Positions 10,901 through 23,050 of a DNA stretch of 64,000 nucleotides are shown piece by piece. The first letter of the stretch is position 1. Every line of letters begins with the position of its first letter. A model generated the notes under the pieces. It searched no databases and had not been told where the DNA came from. It worked only from the letters and a program-made list of their open reading frames with translations. The position numbers were made by a program, and so were the translations under genes. The DNA is from Glandiceps talaboti. Taxonomy: Eukaryota; Hemichordata; Enteropneusta; Spengelidae. The stretch lies in assembly GCF_964340395.1 (NCBI RefSeq), contig NC_135550.1, positions 16,783,484-16,847,483 on the forward strand, in the 5' to 3' direction.

Positions 10901-13900
10901 ATTACACTGCAGTATGAAGAGGAAATTCTTCCATGTCAACAACAGCTTTTCAACATAGATGAAGGGCAATTGAAATATCAGTTATGAGTGCATCACTTTG
11001 GTGTATTATTACAGTTGTGAGTGTGCACATCGACATTAGTCTGAAATTATGAGACATCTGGAGTAGTTATACTTAGAATTTAGTGAAAAAGTGTAGGTTT
11101 ACTTTGAACAATGACAAGTTAGTATATGTAGGCTATAGGGATAACTTAATTTTAAGGAGAACAAAGTTTAGTGCAAATTTGTCACAAAGTTGTCATGTAT
11201 TTTGCTCTGTGTAAGGAGTTTATTGTCCTCCATTTTCTACCATAAAATCCACCTATTATCAGATGCATTATCAGGTCAAAATAGGGGCCACATAGATGTT
11301 TGAAGCGATCTTCTTTATTGTAACATTTGCCTGTGTACATATTTTCGATGACAGAAACATGGCACTTACTAGGGCTCTTACAATTCAAATTTTGATGATG
11401 AACTAGCCCAGGCCAGTATTGGCTTGCTTGGTATAAAAATCTAGAAGGCATACATTAAGTTTGCTCATGTATGCTTATGAAAATGTGCATTAGATATTTT
11501 CAAAAGTATGTATACTATATACCGTAGTATACCATCCAATAATTGACTTGATGTTGTGAGGCCCCTATATACATGCAAAAGACCAAGTATAGCTATTAGC
11601 TATGTTCAAATCTTAGGAGTGATTGATTCCCATTTGTGTCGGGCATTGGTCAATAAACAGATACAGGAATGAAAAGGAGTGACTGTGTGCCTGGATATAT
11701 GCTATGTGCTATGTGTCAAGCTTTTGATGTTAATGTAACAATTTTATATTATCATTGTTCTGGCTGGAAAATATTATATTCCTGGTGTTCTGGCTTTTTT
11801 AATGACTGTTTATGAAAGCGTATATCTGGGAACAATTATTTTGTAGCTAAGCTTTAATTAAGAAATTATGTCATCTGGAAGAAAACTTTACAAAAAATGG
11901 TCAACATGTTTCGACTTTATGTGCAAAGATTTTGCCATTTCATACATGGTGGCAGGACTTTTACAAAGGAATTAATTTTTTTGACCCTTCAAACTTTTGT
12001 TTTGAAATCTGTGGCTCAGCATACTGGTATTTATAGCCGACACCAATGCGTTCATATAAAACTGCATGGTGAACTCGTTGAATAACAGTGATATAGGTAG
12101 GAGTTCAGATTTTACATGGCCCTTTAGAGGACCTTCAAATAAAAGATGGTAGGCAATATAGTCGAAGTTTTCAAGATTTCTTTCAGACCAAAATTGACTG
12201 ATTTAAAAATAGCCTGCCTATATAAGCGATGTAACTGAACTAGTCTGATTTACAATCATTTCTGATTTCAGTGTGGTGCTAGTATGATTTTGATTTTTTT
12301 TAAATCCATTGTGTGTATGAACTTTATAAAGGTGATTAATACAAGTCATGTACTACAAGAAACTTAATAACCAGCCATGGTATTATTCATCTCACATTCT
12401 TGTGTTCCATGATTCACTACGCATTGCAATAAATCAGCACTTTATGAGCTAAATGCAATAATCGAAAAAAAAAAATATTAGAATATCTGTGGTTTTACAA
12501 TCAAGACATTCCTAAGTGATGTGTGTGTAGTTTTCTTTCCTTTGTTTTAAGTTATTGACCAATGTTGTAAACTGCACTTTCTTTAATAAAATTGTCCAAG
12601 TACAAGAAAGTATAACTCGCATACCAGATTTAGAGAAGTAATGTCAAGAACAGTGCCTTCTAACTTGATTAATGAAATAAAAATATTTGCACTTTTTAGC
12701 AAGGATGGAATATAATTGAAGAATGAATTTCTGTTGGATGATGTTGTTACATGTAACATTAATATGTCATGTCACGAGTAATACAGTTTATGAATTCCTG
12801 ATATGTTCATTATCTTTAGAGTTGTTCTCTAACGTAGATTTTCATAAATCTATTCATTACATAGCTTTTTTCTAAACCCAGGGGTCTGTGCCTTTAAATT
12901 CTATGCAGTAAAAGCGTGCAACTTGTTGAAGAGCCCCTAAGAGTACTCACTTGAGGGATGGCATATCTGTTGACTTTTAAATGACATATAATGTTCTTCA
13001 ACATCCATCATTTCAAAGGCATTGTATCCTAACGGTTTTCCAAAGGGATGGAAGATTGACCAGTCATACAGCCTAGGGAGCCTTAAGTTAAAGGTTTTCC
13101 AAAGGGATGTAGGACTGACCAGTCATAAAGCCTAGTAGGAAACCCTAAGGTTTTCCAAAGGGGTGTAAGACTGACCAGTCATACAGCCTACCGGTAGTAG
13201 AAAACCCTAAGGGCATTCCAAAAGGGATGTAAGACTGACCAGTCATACAGCCTAGTAGGAAACCCTAAGGCTTTTCCAACGGGATGGAAGACTGACCAGT
13301 CTGTCATAGTCAGCCTAGTAGGAAACCCTAAGGTTTTTCCAAAGGGATGGCAGACTGACCAGTCATACAGCCTAGTAGGAAACCCTAAAGGTTTTCCAAA
13401 GGGGTGTAAGACTGACCAGTCATACAGCCTAGTAAGAAACCCTAAAGGTTTTCCAAAGGGATGTAAGACTGACCAGTCATACGGCCTACAGAACCTGCAG
13501 GGTTTTCTAATTGGATGGAAGACTAGTCAAACAGCCTACTAGGGAACTTTAAGGGTTTTCTAAAGGGATTTCAACATGTATATGTAATTGTACAGTGTCC
13601 AACTTTACTTAGTGTTGGATACTGGTGCTTTATGAATGACTTGATTGATTGATAGATTGATTGATTAAATTAAGGCTAGTCATTACAGCCTAGGGAACCT
13701 GCAGGGTTTTCCAAAGGGATGTAAGACTACTACTAATTATAGCCTAGGTGCACACAAGTTCCTTTACAAATCTTAAGGTACCTGTCTTTGTCATATGTAT
13801 CAATTCAATGGTTTGCCCATTTTTGTTAGGAACCAAAAGGATGGCTAAAGGAATAGTGATGTTGCTTTTGTTATATGCAGTGGTGTTTCTATCATAGAAC

Positions 13901-14144
13901 TCAATTCAGATATAGTGAATTTCCTATTAGTATTAGCTACTATGTGCCTTGGGGCAATTTCAAAATTATTCACATCTCTCTAAATTTTACCATATGAAAG
14001 CTTGTTCTCACTCCTTTATGAAAATGATACAAGAAATTTTGGGGGGTTCACCACCTAATGTTTTCAATATAAGGAATTATTGATATTCTTTTATTTTCCC
14101 ATTGAGTTGCATGCAATCTTCAGTGGCCAATTCTAAAATGAGTT
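10901..14144. other. 3' UTR of gene 1 and intergenic DNA
   Basis: The 3' UTR begins after 10900; AATAAA signals occur near 12430, 12588 and 12678. No second gene is seen. A minisatellite occupies 13025-13755. Confidence 0.6.
13025..13755. repeat. Minisatellite, unit about 58 bp
   Basis: About a dozen units of the form GGTTTTCCAAAGGGATGTA / AGACTGACCAGTCATACAGC / CTAGTAGGAAACCCTAA. The core GACTGACCAGTC is a short palindrome. Most units differ by a few bases. A 100-base unique stretch near 13570-13670 interrupts the array before a last copy. Confidence 0.92.
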
Positions 14145-15927
14145 CCCTTACAAAACTTGCAGGCCTGCGCTTAACCTTCATATTAGCATGTAAAGGCTAA
14201 GATATTAACCTTTAAACTGTTAATTTTGCCCATAAGCAGTACATAGGGCCTTAGCAGTTCACTAGCAGTTCCTTAGCATGTGTATAGGCCAAAATATTTA
14301 AATGAGCTAAGCAGTTCAACTGCTAGCAAGTCCTGCTCCTTAACCTTCAAGATTAGCAGTTCAACTCCTAGTTAAGCCTTCACAGTTCACTAGCAGTTCC
14401 TTAGCATGCGTATAGGCCGAAATATTTAAATGAGCTTGGCAGTTCAACTGCTAGCAAGGCCTGCATGTGAAGGTTAAGATATTAGCCTGTATACAGTTTG
14501 TTATTCAGCAGTACACTGGAATTTGACAGCTTGCAAATGCACAAAATATATGCCAGTGAGTCCACTTCATGAATGTGATGTAGAAGTGCAATTGGTTTTT
14601 TTTTTTACCTCTTTGAATACATATTTAAAAGGATGTCCACTACTCACCAGATTAGACTTCACTACAGAACTTGCATACACAATAAACCTGCACGGAATCA
14701 AAATATACTAAGAAATCTTCATTTATTTACTTCTTGTTACTATACTGTTGAACTAAAAATAGATGATAAAGTACAATTGGAAGTGATATATCTAAAAATC
14801 ACTTTGATACAGGCTCAAAACTTACAGAAAAACAAGAACTTTTGTTCTAAAACATTCAATGGGAACTATCGGTATTACAAGATATCAGTCTTGCCAGGTC
14901 ATGCATGCTTACGTCTTGCGTTGCTTATTTTATTGGTAACTTTTTTATTGAAAGCTGTCTCTGTGATGTCATATTTCATTCCGGAATCCTGTTCTCTCGC
15001 TAACAGGTACTCTATAGATAAAACAAAGGTGTACATTAGTATCTGATTGAAGTCACGGATGCATTTTCATAGGAACACCAAGCTCAAGCATTTGCATTTT
15101 AAAGTTATAGTGACTTGTTAAAAATCAACTTATTAAACTCATAATGCATATTATATCTTACACACAAAAAGCTGACAAATGGGTTATTACATGCATAGTA
15201 AATCCAAAGAAACAACCATTGCTCATTAGACATCCATTTGCATCTGTAGTCTAGTAAATAATGTAAATTCATGCAATCCAAATAGCTGCTATGCCATATT
15301 TCATGCCACACTTGAGGTCAGAGTGGAACAAGTATATTTGTTGCTATGCATGGCACCATGGGATCCGGCAATTAGTGGAGTTGGCATATTTGTGCTGCAC
15401 AAAATCAGACGGTTTCTTTTTTCTTTAAGTTTGTGGTTGCTTGATTTTATGACAATTACGCCTCTATTTGGGTGTGTAACTCTTTCTGGTTATACTATGA
15501 AACTGGAAATTATTTTTAGGCAGTTTTAATTTATGCCCAATCATGAACATGAAAATAAAACTGTGTGACTGTAGATGTAAATTATTTTGGATGCAAGTCA
15601 GTCTCAGGATAACATTTTCATACAGTGTTACTATCGACTGCCATCACTATCATGGTACAAGGAGAAACAAATTTATATTTAATGCACTGTATGTACTTTA
15701 CAGTAAGCATCTATAATTACAGTAGCCTAATGTCAAACTTCATTGTTCTCAACACATTGTTTATGTGCACAAACAACACTGAATACCTTGTTGGCTCTAA
15801 AATTAAAATGTGCATAATCAACTTGATTTCCTATAGCATGAATATAACATTGCATGTTAATATCTCAGTTCACTGTAATACAAGATAAATAATTATCAAT
15901 ATACAACGCTCCTTTTAATTGTCTTAC

Positions 15928-16068
15928 TTTTTATTGCCTCGATTCGATGGCTGTCCAAGGGTACTTTAGATTCCACACCACTTCTCTTTAACCGCTTCCC
16001 AATGCCACAACTATTTGCAAGCTCTTCAAAGGTGAAGACAATGTCAATCAGTTCATTCAATAGAACAC
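15928..16068 (-). CDS. BEN-domain core exon (part of the remnant)
   Basis: Acceptor tatctgtag before 16068, donor AAAAA|gtaaga after 15928; 141 nt. FTFEELANSCG and PLDSHRIEAIK match the conserved 'F..eeLa.s..tG' and 'LD..kl.aIk' positions of the family as I know it. Confidence 0.65.
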
Positions 16069-16174
16069 CTACAGATATTGATAACAAAAAAAAAATGTCA
16101 AAAAACTAAACAAAACATATTTATCATCACTCAAAAATAAAATTAGTATGTGTTGACAAAAATAAAATACTGAC

Positions 16175-16395
16175 ATTTGGTTGTTGCTAAGGGTGCGTCA
16201 TGGTTGCTAGAGCAAATTTTGCTGATTCTTTTAGGAAAAGAACACTTTTAGAAACATTGCACCAAGTGCATATGTATTCCATAGTATGTTGTCCTTGTGC
16301 AAAGTTTGAGAGAAATCGCTTCAGTCATGTCTGAGTCATGACTCCGGACGGACCCTATTGTATAAGTCCCCATCCTGGACTTCATCTGATTGGGA
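16175..16395. repeat. Remnant of a dispersed element ending in a GGGACT inverted repeat
   Basis: Ends with GACTCCGGACGGACC, then AAGTCCCCATCCTGGACTTC..GGGACTAA, the snap-back tail common to abundant invertebrate miniature elements. The left boundary is uncertain. Confidence 0.4.
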
Positions 16396-17675
16396 CTAAA
16401 AATAAACATCATAATTGTGACAGTTGTAACTCACTGCTCTCAAGTGTAAAGAATAGTCGGCCTGTGTGAGTTATAAAACAAATTATTGATAAGCCAATAT
16501 TTCTTCTAGTGTCATATCTATTTTACTCACCTAAATCTTTCGACTATGAAGCCTTCTTCTCTGCCTTGGACAGCTTTAAAGATGAGACTTTGACATCACC
16601 ATATAGATTTGGGTTGTTTTTAATCTTAACAAGAATCCTTTCCTGCAAAAGTAACAACATATGATTAAGTATAAACTTCCTTAACTTGAAGGATTGTTAC
16701 TTTTTAAAGCAACACAAGCTAAGTTTATGTGTAAGGGAATTTCTTTTCCTCTTCTTTTAAAAAAAATTAGAACCTTCGTTTCTGTAATAATAACTGTAAT
16801 TCAATGTGAACACACTCTACATGTATTATCACTCATATCCATACATTTTTAAAAAAACATTCTTTCATAATAAATCCAAGCACACATACACACTATGTTT
16901 AGAAAGGATGTTTTCAGATTATAATTGAACTAATGTTCTTTCTCAGTCTCAGACTTTTTTCTAGTCAGCCTTTGATAGTTTTCACAGAAAATTTGCAATG
17001 CTTTGAAAATAAATATCAAGGGCATTAATAATTTCAAAACAAACAGAAATGTGCAAACTACACATAGGAATATCGTCTTGATGAATCCTGTGGTACATGA
17101 GACTTGCCATACCTTACTGCTGAGCACTCCAAAGCTGTGAGATAGTTAGGTAATTCAGCATCATACAATTTACGATGTTAAACTACAGCTAGTAGGTTTT
17201 CGGATTAAATTTGAACAGATAACTAAACATCTGATATAATAACGGTATTACTTTGACGACGTTGAAGAATGCAAGTCTGCACTAATTTGCCAAATTCTCT
17301 CGAGCTCGTTACTGTGACACGTATCAGTGACAATGCACTGTGGTCATGTCATACTTTGTCTTTGTATAAGGTCACTTATTTTTCAGTTTTAATATTGTTC
17401 TTTCTTCAAAATCATGTTTCCAATCTCTCTTCAACGTAGTACACTGTAACAGTCATTGATGACATTGACTGACTAACAGGTGACAAGTCAACGGCAAATG
17501 CATTGCGTCCCGAACGTTGAATAACGCACCCCATGTGTATGAATCTTTGATCAAAAAGCCTTATTATTATTAACTGTAAAATGTTCAAATTGTTACAGAA
17601 TTTATCATAACCATATATGTCACGTAATACAACAGGCATTGGAAATCAAATGTGGGTTGAAATAAGATAACTTAC

Positions 17676-17886
17676 CCGCCGAATGGTATACCACCACCAC
17701 TCCCTCGTATTCTTGTGGGTGAACTACCGCTTCGCCACTTTCAGTTATTTCCTCTGTTTCGAAGTTACATGTAACCCTCACTCCTACTTCGACATTTGTA
17801 TCGTCGTCTAATTCATCGGCCCTTTTTATGATCAATGTACTGTCGAAAGGGAAATACAGTTGGACGAAAGTGTGCGAGGCTGCCAT
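17676..17886 (-). CDS. First exon of the BEN-domain gene remnant
   Basis: Starts at ATG 17884-17886 and ends at donor GGCGG|gtaagt (17676); 70 codons plus one base. The encoded segment contains KRADELDDDTNVEVGVRVTC and is acidic in the middle. It is the only intact piece with a start codon and could still be expressed. Confidence 0.6.
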
Positions 17887-18779
17887 GTTGAATCACAAAC
17901 GTACACTGCCGTTGGAAGAAAAGACGCGGCAAGCAAAATGATTGGTCAGTTTCAACTGGGTCATAGGTCAAATATTTGTATATCTCATGTCGCAAAATCC
18001 ACTGCTAAATTGCCAACCCTATTCCACGTATTTATATCGTCTGCATAGTAGCAATGATGCACAAGTGTAACTCTTTTTCAATAGTGTATCAATCAAATAC
18101 CATGGACTTCCGTGTGGACCACGACTGGTAACATTTTATGACGTCACACTTTACCCATTTACGTTACGTATTCTCACCCATTTACGTTGTTGGGGTACAC
18201 TGTAGCTCTGGATGTATGCGCTACGATATGTCCGACACGTCGTTCCATCCAGAGCTAGGGTACACTGTAAAAAGGAAGGCAATTGCACCGATCGCGATGG
18301 AGTTGCTGTGTTCAAGAGTTCGAGAGTGGGCATGTGGCCAGCCTATTTGATGATTAACGAACCCCCAATTAAACAAAGGAAAGCTCGTGAAAATATTGTA
18401 TGGAATATAAGTATTTCTTTTCGTTTTTTGTACTTGTATTTGTAGTTGCAAAACTGTAGTAGTAACTGGATACACGATAAATATAGCGAACTCTAGACTG
18501 TTGTACCTTTAGTATTTGACTCTTGATCAGCTCATGCTCTTAGCTGTACTTGATATGATAATATGATATGATATTAATAAACCAATATGTATTAAACTGC
18601 AAACTGATTATTGTAAAACGTTGTCTAACATCAATGTGGAATTATTACATTAAGTTAATAAATGACTTAGATTTCAAATGTTACACTGTTACAGCAACCA
18701 CGGGCCAGTTTTAAACAAAACACAGTATAAATACTCAGAGATCTCTGTTCCAGTACTTTGAACTGTTATTTTTTTGCTA

Positions 18780-19010
18780 CTACACCAGTTACACTTAGCA
18801 TGCACGATTTTCAACTGCTAGGGCCTAGTCATAGTAGCAGTTGAGCTTAGCATGCACAATCTGCAACTGCTAAGGCCAAGTCATAAAACCAGTTTTGGCA
18901 GTTGCACTTAGCATGCACAGTTTTCAACTGCTAAGGCCTAGTCATAGTAGCAGTTGGGCTTAGCATGCAGAATTTGCGACTGCTAAGGACCATTCATATT
19001 AGCAGTTCGA
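18780..19010. repeat. Subterminal tandem repeat (about 62 bp unit) of the inverted-repeat element
   Basis: Four units of the form AGCAGTTGCACTTAGCATGC / ACAGTTTTCAACTGCTAAGG / CCTAGTCATAGT. Each contains inverted CAGTTG/CAACTG pairs. Confidence 0.8.
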
Positions 19011-20429
19011 ACTTGTGCTTTACATGCTAAGAGCAATATACTAGCAGTTCAAATTTTTAGAAATTTCTCTAACTGCTAAGATATTCCAACAACTGTTAAA
19101 ATTAGCAGTTCGACTGTTAGTACTAACAGTTCACAGGCCTGCAAACTGTTAACTTAGCAGTTCAGTTTTGTAAGGGTTAATTTTAAAATGACTTTTGACC
19201 TCTATTTGAAAACTTTGCATGTGACCCATGATTCCCCCCCCCCCCCTTACATGATTTTAACTGAGAATGGGTTGGCGTTCTCTTGATTCATGTGTTATTT
19301 CTGAGTTGCATACTATCTATATATTCATTAGTGTCATATTATTATAAATTTCTGTGACAGTATCACTTTCAACTTCAACTCGTGCCAAAACCATTCCTCT
19401 TGGTTGCCAAATTGAAAAGTTTTTGAATACTAGTAAACTTTGAAAATGAAAAGAACTAACAATAAAATGGAGCAGCATTAAAAACATATAAGAAACAATG
19501 AAATTGACTGAATTAAAGTGAAAATGTTTACATGCAGATATATTTTTAATATTTCATCACTCTTCAACATCATAACTGTTATTGTGATCTATGTACAGCA
19601 TATCTTGGTGAAGTTTGAGTGCAACAAATTTGTAGACCAAAAATAAAGAAATTTTATGAAACACACTGTAAATGCATTACATTACAATATTGCATTTAGC
19701 ATACTTTCAAAAGAGGCCAGTGTTGTGACATATTGTTTAAGCATGCTACTAAAATGACAAAACTGGGTCAACACTGGCATGGTGCTAGACAGTCCTGGCA
19801 GAGACTTGGATTTCAACTTGTGACAAATTGAATTTTGTTAACCTGAATAGCCCAGGAAGGCTTTGGGACCCAGTAAGCAGAGAAATGTTTGCTGAATTGG
19901 AAATTACCACCAAAAGCTGTATTATAAAAATATTAATATAAACTGATATCAGTATTGTGCCCCCACATGACTATATAAATATGTCTTGGAACCAGGGGAC
20001 AGAGTTACAGTCATAAAGAAACACAGACTTATATTGAATATTATTCAATAACCATTTGAATGAACTTAATCTGAGTGAGTGAATTACAAGTGCATGTCAA
20101 TATGTGATGGATTTTATGAACATCATGCCCTGTTGTAAACAATCCCTTACTGAGGCTATTTCCATCTGCACAGCTGGCAGGAAGTCCACATTAGTCTCAA
20201 CATGGTATTTCAGATGAACAGGCTGAAAGCTATAAAGTCACTGAGCAAGCAAGATTTATCATGTACAGAATGGAGGGTTTTAGCCACCAACGTTCTGTGC
20301 CCGGAGGGTGCTATGAGAAAGACCTATGAAAATTTAATGCCTCTCGCACAGCTTTCCTGCACAGCTGCTGCATTAGAGCCACACAGCTCTGTACAGCCAA
20401 TGGCTCAGACTTGAGAAGGGTATAAGAAT

Positions 20430-21270
20430 GACCCATTTCCATCCATCCATTCATTGACAACCATATCTCAGATATCCACAACTCAATTTCAACCAAACTG
20501 GTGCTATAGTATAATGTCACACATGAAGGTACATTTGATTGTCAGTTAATTTTTCAACCTTAACCTTTATGACAAAATGGCTGCCATATCCAAAAACGCA
20601 TATTTTTCCACTGGCCTCCAAAGTTGAATACATACAGTTACACCATTCATGTGGTTATCATATCATTATCGATGGGGTCCACTAGTGTCTAAAATGAGAC
20701 AATCATATTCAAACATCAATAGCAAAAATTTGTCTTTGTATCATTAAAACTCAATAGTTGAATACAAAGATACTCAGTTCAAGTACAGTGCACCCGTCTT
20801 GTCAGAGGAAAGCTTTCTTTTGATAATTTGACCTTAATACCTCCATCAAGGTCAAATATCAAAATGCTCAACAACTCGTGATGAATCATTATATCTAAAG
20901 ACGCCATTCAAATGTGATTTATATAGAAACCATTTAAACCAGACACTAAGATCTGACCTTGACCTTCATCTTCAAGGTCAAGTAGCAAAATTGCTTACAG
21001 GATTTTAAACATAGAGAGGCCCATTCAAGTTTGTACAACCACATTATTTGATTTAAGCTTTCTACTGAAATGCTGACCAGAAATTTGCACAATAACTAAC
21101 AATTCGCAAGTTTTATTTGCAGGGTCTAAACCAATATTATCTGAGGTAACCTTCCTTCAGATACTAACCATGACCTTGATCTTCATATGCAAGGTCACAT
21201 AGCAATTTACTCCATACTTTTCAAGTTTTACATAACATATAGACACAATTATTTCAAGTGTATATATCCA
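20430..21270 (+). repeat. 'TTCAAGGTCAAGTAGC' repeat family, copy 2
   Basis: Same order of blocks as 5225-6000, including ATCTCAGATATCCACAACTC, CATCAAGGTCAAATATC and CTTCAAGGTCAAGTAGC. Same orientation as copy 1. Confidence 0.7.
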
Positions 21271-22436
21271 TACTTTTAGAAATGAGGTTTTAGCCCCCCC
21301 ACCCCCCACCCCCAAAGCGGATGCTATATTAACCATGGGTTTTGTCCATCCTATGTCTGCGTCCGTTCTTGATACATCATTTCTCAAATATGCAATATTA
21401 TCCAATTTTATTCAAGTGTCAGGTTTGTCATAGTCACATCTTACAAGTTCTGTTATGGTCAGCCTGTTGATTGTTGAACAGGTCTCCCTCAGATAGAATA
21501 ATTCCTAATTTGCAAAAACCATTTGTAAGTACATTCAATTGGTGATTTTTTTAAAACAACAATCCATTGAAGGTCTTCAACATAAAGGTCAATATTTTAT
21601 AAACTAGTCCAAAGAGAGGAAAAGTATGGAATCATTAAAAGTTTAGTAGAAAACAAATACACAATGTAGTAGTTTCTTTTAAATTATGTTAATTATAGGT
21701 CCATTTTTGTTCTGATTTTATAAGTCTTGAATGTGACCCAATTTTTTTGAAATTTAATTATTAAATACTGACTCGTGTGTTCAATAAACAAGTATCTTTA
21801 TCTGCAGTATGGCATAGTTTAATTTTAATGGATAGATTCAAGGTAAGATTATGTTGACTTTCATAACTTTGAGGCGTGTAATTGCTTTCTCCACAATCAC
21901 TTGTACTGGCTTTCACATGCTTTTATACAGACTTAAAAATAAAAGCAATATAATGGAAAACATTTCATGTTTCTTTTGTTAATGTATTTGTACTTGAAGA
22001 ATACATCTTACCAGATCTATGTAAACTGAATGTTTTTCATATATCTTATTGTTATCACCAACATATTTTACCAAATTGTATGAAAGTTGAAGGATGCATT
22101 GTGTGCACAAAGTTGTTTGAAATTTGAAGCAATGTTTACTGCAGCTAGGGTTTTGAAACCTGTAATTATTTCTGCATACCACATAATAGTGTGAAAAAGA
22201 ATTGCAAAATTGAATCATATATAAATTGATGGCAAATTATTATTATAAAGAAAAAATAAAGAAATGTATAAGATAATTATAAATGATAGTAACAAGGTTT
22301 AAAGTTTTCCAAATTAATTGTTTAAACCTTACTTTTCAAATAAAATTACATTTGTTTTGACCCCCCCCCCCAAAAAAAAAAAAAAAAAATAAATAAATAA
22401 ATAAAAAATAAATAAAAAATAATTGTTTGGTTCTGG

Positions 22437-23050
22437 TTACCTGACCCCAACTAGTTTTTCACTGCTGACCCTAAACTTTGTTTTTACATATTCAAGGAAA
22501 AAAATAATGAAGTAGCAAAATTTGTGTGTAGTCTCATGAGAAATAGTGGATGCAGAAACTGACATAAACTTAAAACGACAATATAACACTGTTTTTCCAA
22601 TCTGTAATGGCTGTACATTTGACAGGAAGAAATAAATAACACAGAGACCATTGGAAAACAACAGAAAATATAACTACCTTAACTAGACACTCACACATGA
22701 AAAAAAAATACAATAAAAAAAGGCCTAATTAGTGGTTCTGATAATCCTCAATTTTAGAATAGGTGGGTAGGGAGATTTTTATTTTATTTATTTCATTGTT
22801 TTTCATGTGTGAGTGTCTAGTTCAGGTAGTTATATTTTCCGTTGTTTACCAAATGGTCTCTGAGTTAGTGCTTTCAGTCCATCAGATGTACAGCCATTGC
22901 AGATTGGAAGAACAAATTTATATTGTCTTTCAGTTTCCACATCCACTAGTTCTGGCGAGACTTCACAATTTTCAATACTCTATTTTTTTTGTTAAATATG
23001 TAAAAAAAAGTTTAGGGTCGACAGTGAAAAACTAGGTGAGCTAGGTCGGG
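22437..23050. repeat. Two head-to-head copies of a ~300 bp dispersed repeat forming an inverted repeat
   Basis: The left arm (22437-22715) reads, reversed, as the right arm (about 22765-23050). Shared blocks include TCATGTGTGAGTGTCTAGTT, GATGTACAGCCATT, CAGATTGGAAGAAC and AGTGAAAAACTAGGT. A third copy of the same unit lies at 61445-61800. The outer end carries a C/A-rich homopolymer and (TAAA)n tract. No coding capacity; class not recognised. Confidence 0.85.

Larger units (their letters stand above)
15928..17886 (-). pseudogene. BEN-domain gene remnant (four exons, in-frame stop, 3' part missing)
   Basis: Minus-strand exons 17676-17886, 17118-17134 (17 nt), 16531-16642 and 15928-16068 have consensus splice sites and agreeing phases (1, 0, 1, 1). 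The first encodes MAASHTFVQLYFPF through a beta-rich region ending VVVYHSA, like the N-terminal module of invertebrate BEN proteins. The last encodes VLLNELIDIVFTFEELANSC followed by KVPLDSHRIEAIK, a typical BEN-domain core. BEN domains bind DNA or act in chromatin repression. The third exon has a TAG (16544-16546) nine bases after KAEKK, just before SKDLGVLLN, and no exon for the end of the domain was found below 15928. It is therefore most likely a decayed copy, or else the exon has another splice form. It lies inside the putative inverted-repeat element. Confidence 0.65.
14145..19176. mobile_element. Putative 5.0 kb terminal-inverted-repeat element enclosing a BEN-domain gene remnant
   Basis: The left end CCCTTACAAAACTTGCAGG and the reverse complement of the right end (CCCTTACAAAACTGAACTG) share 13 perfect bases. 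Both ends carry dense subterminal motifs (TTAGCAGTT, TTAGCATG, GCAGGCCTG) found nowhere else in the window, at 14145-14480 and 18780-19176. Flanks AATTCTAAAATGAGTT and AATTTTAAAATGACTT match at 14 of 16 bases, which may be an unusually long target duplication or chance. No transposase was found, and the superfamily is not recognised. Two independent short elements of the same family flanking ordinary DNA is the main alternative. Confidence 0.6.

Noticed and set aside
20202-20414. 70-codon plus-strand frame
   Set aside because: No domain, splice context or codon pattern distinguishes it from chance.
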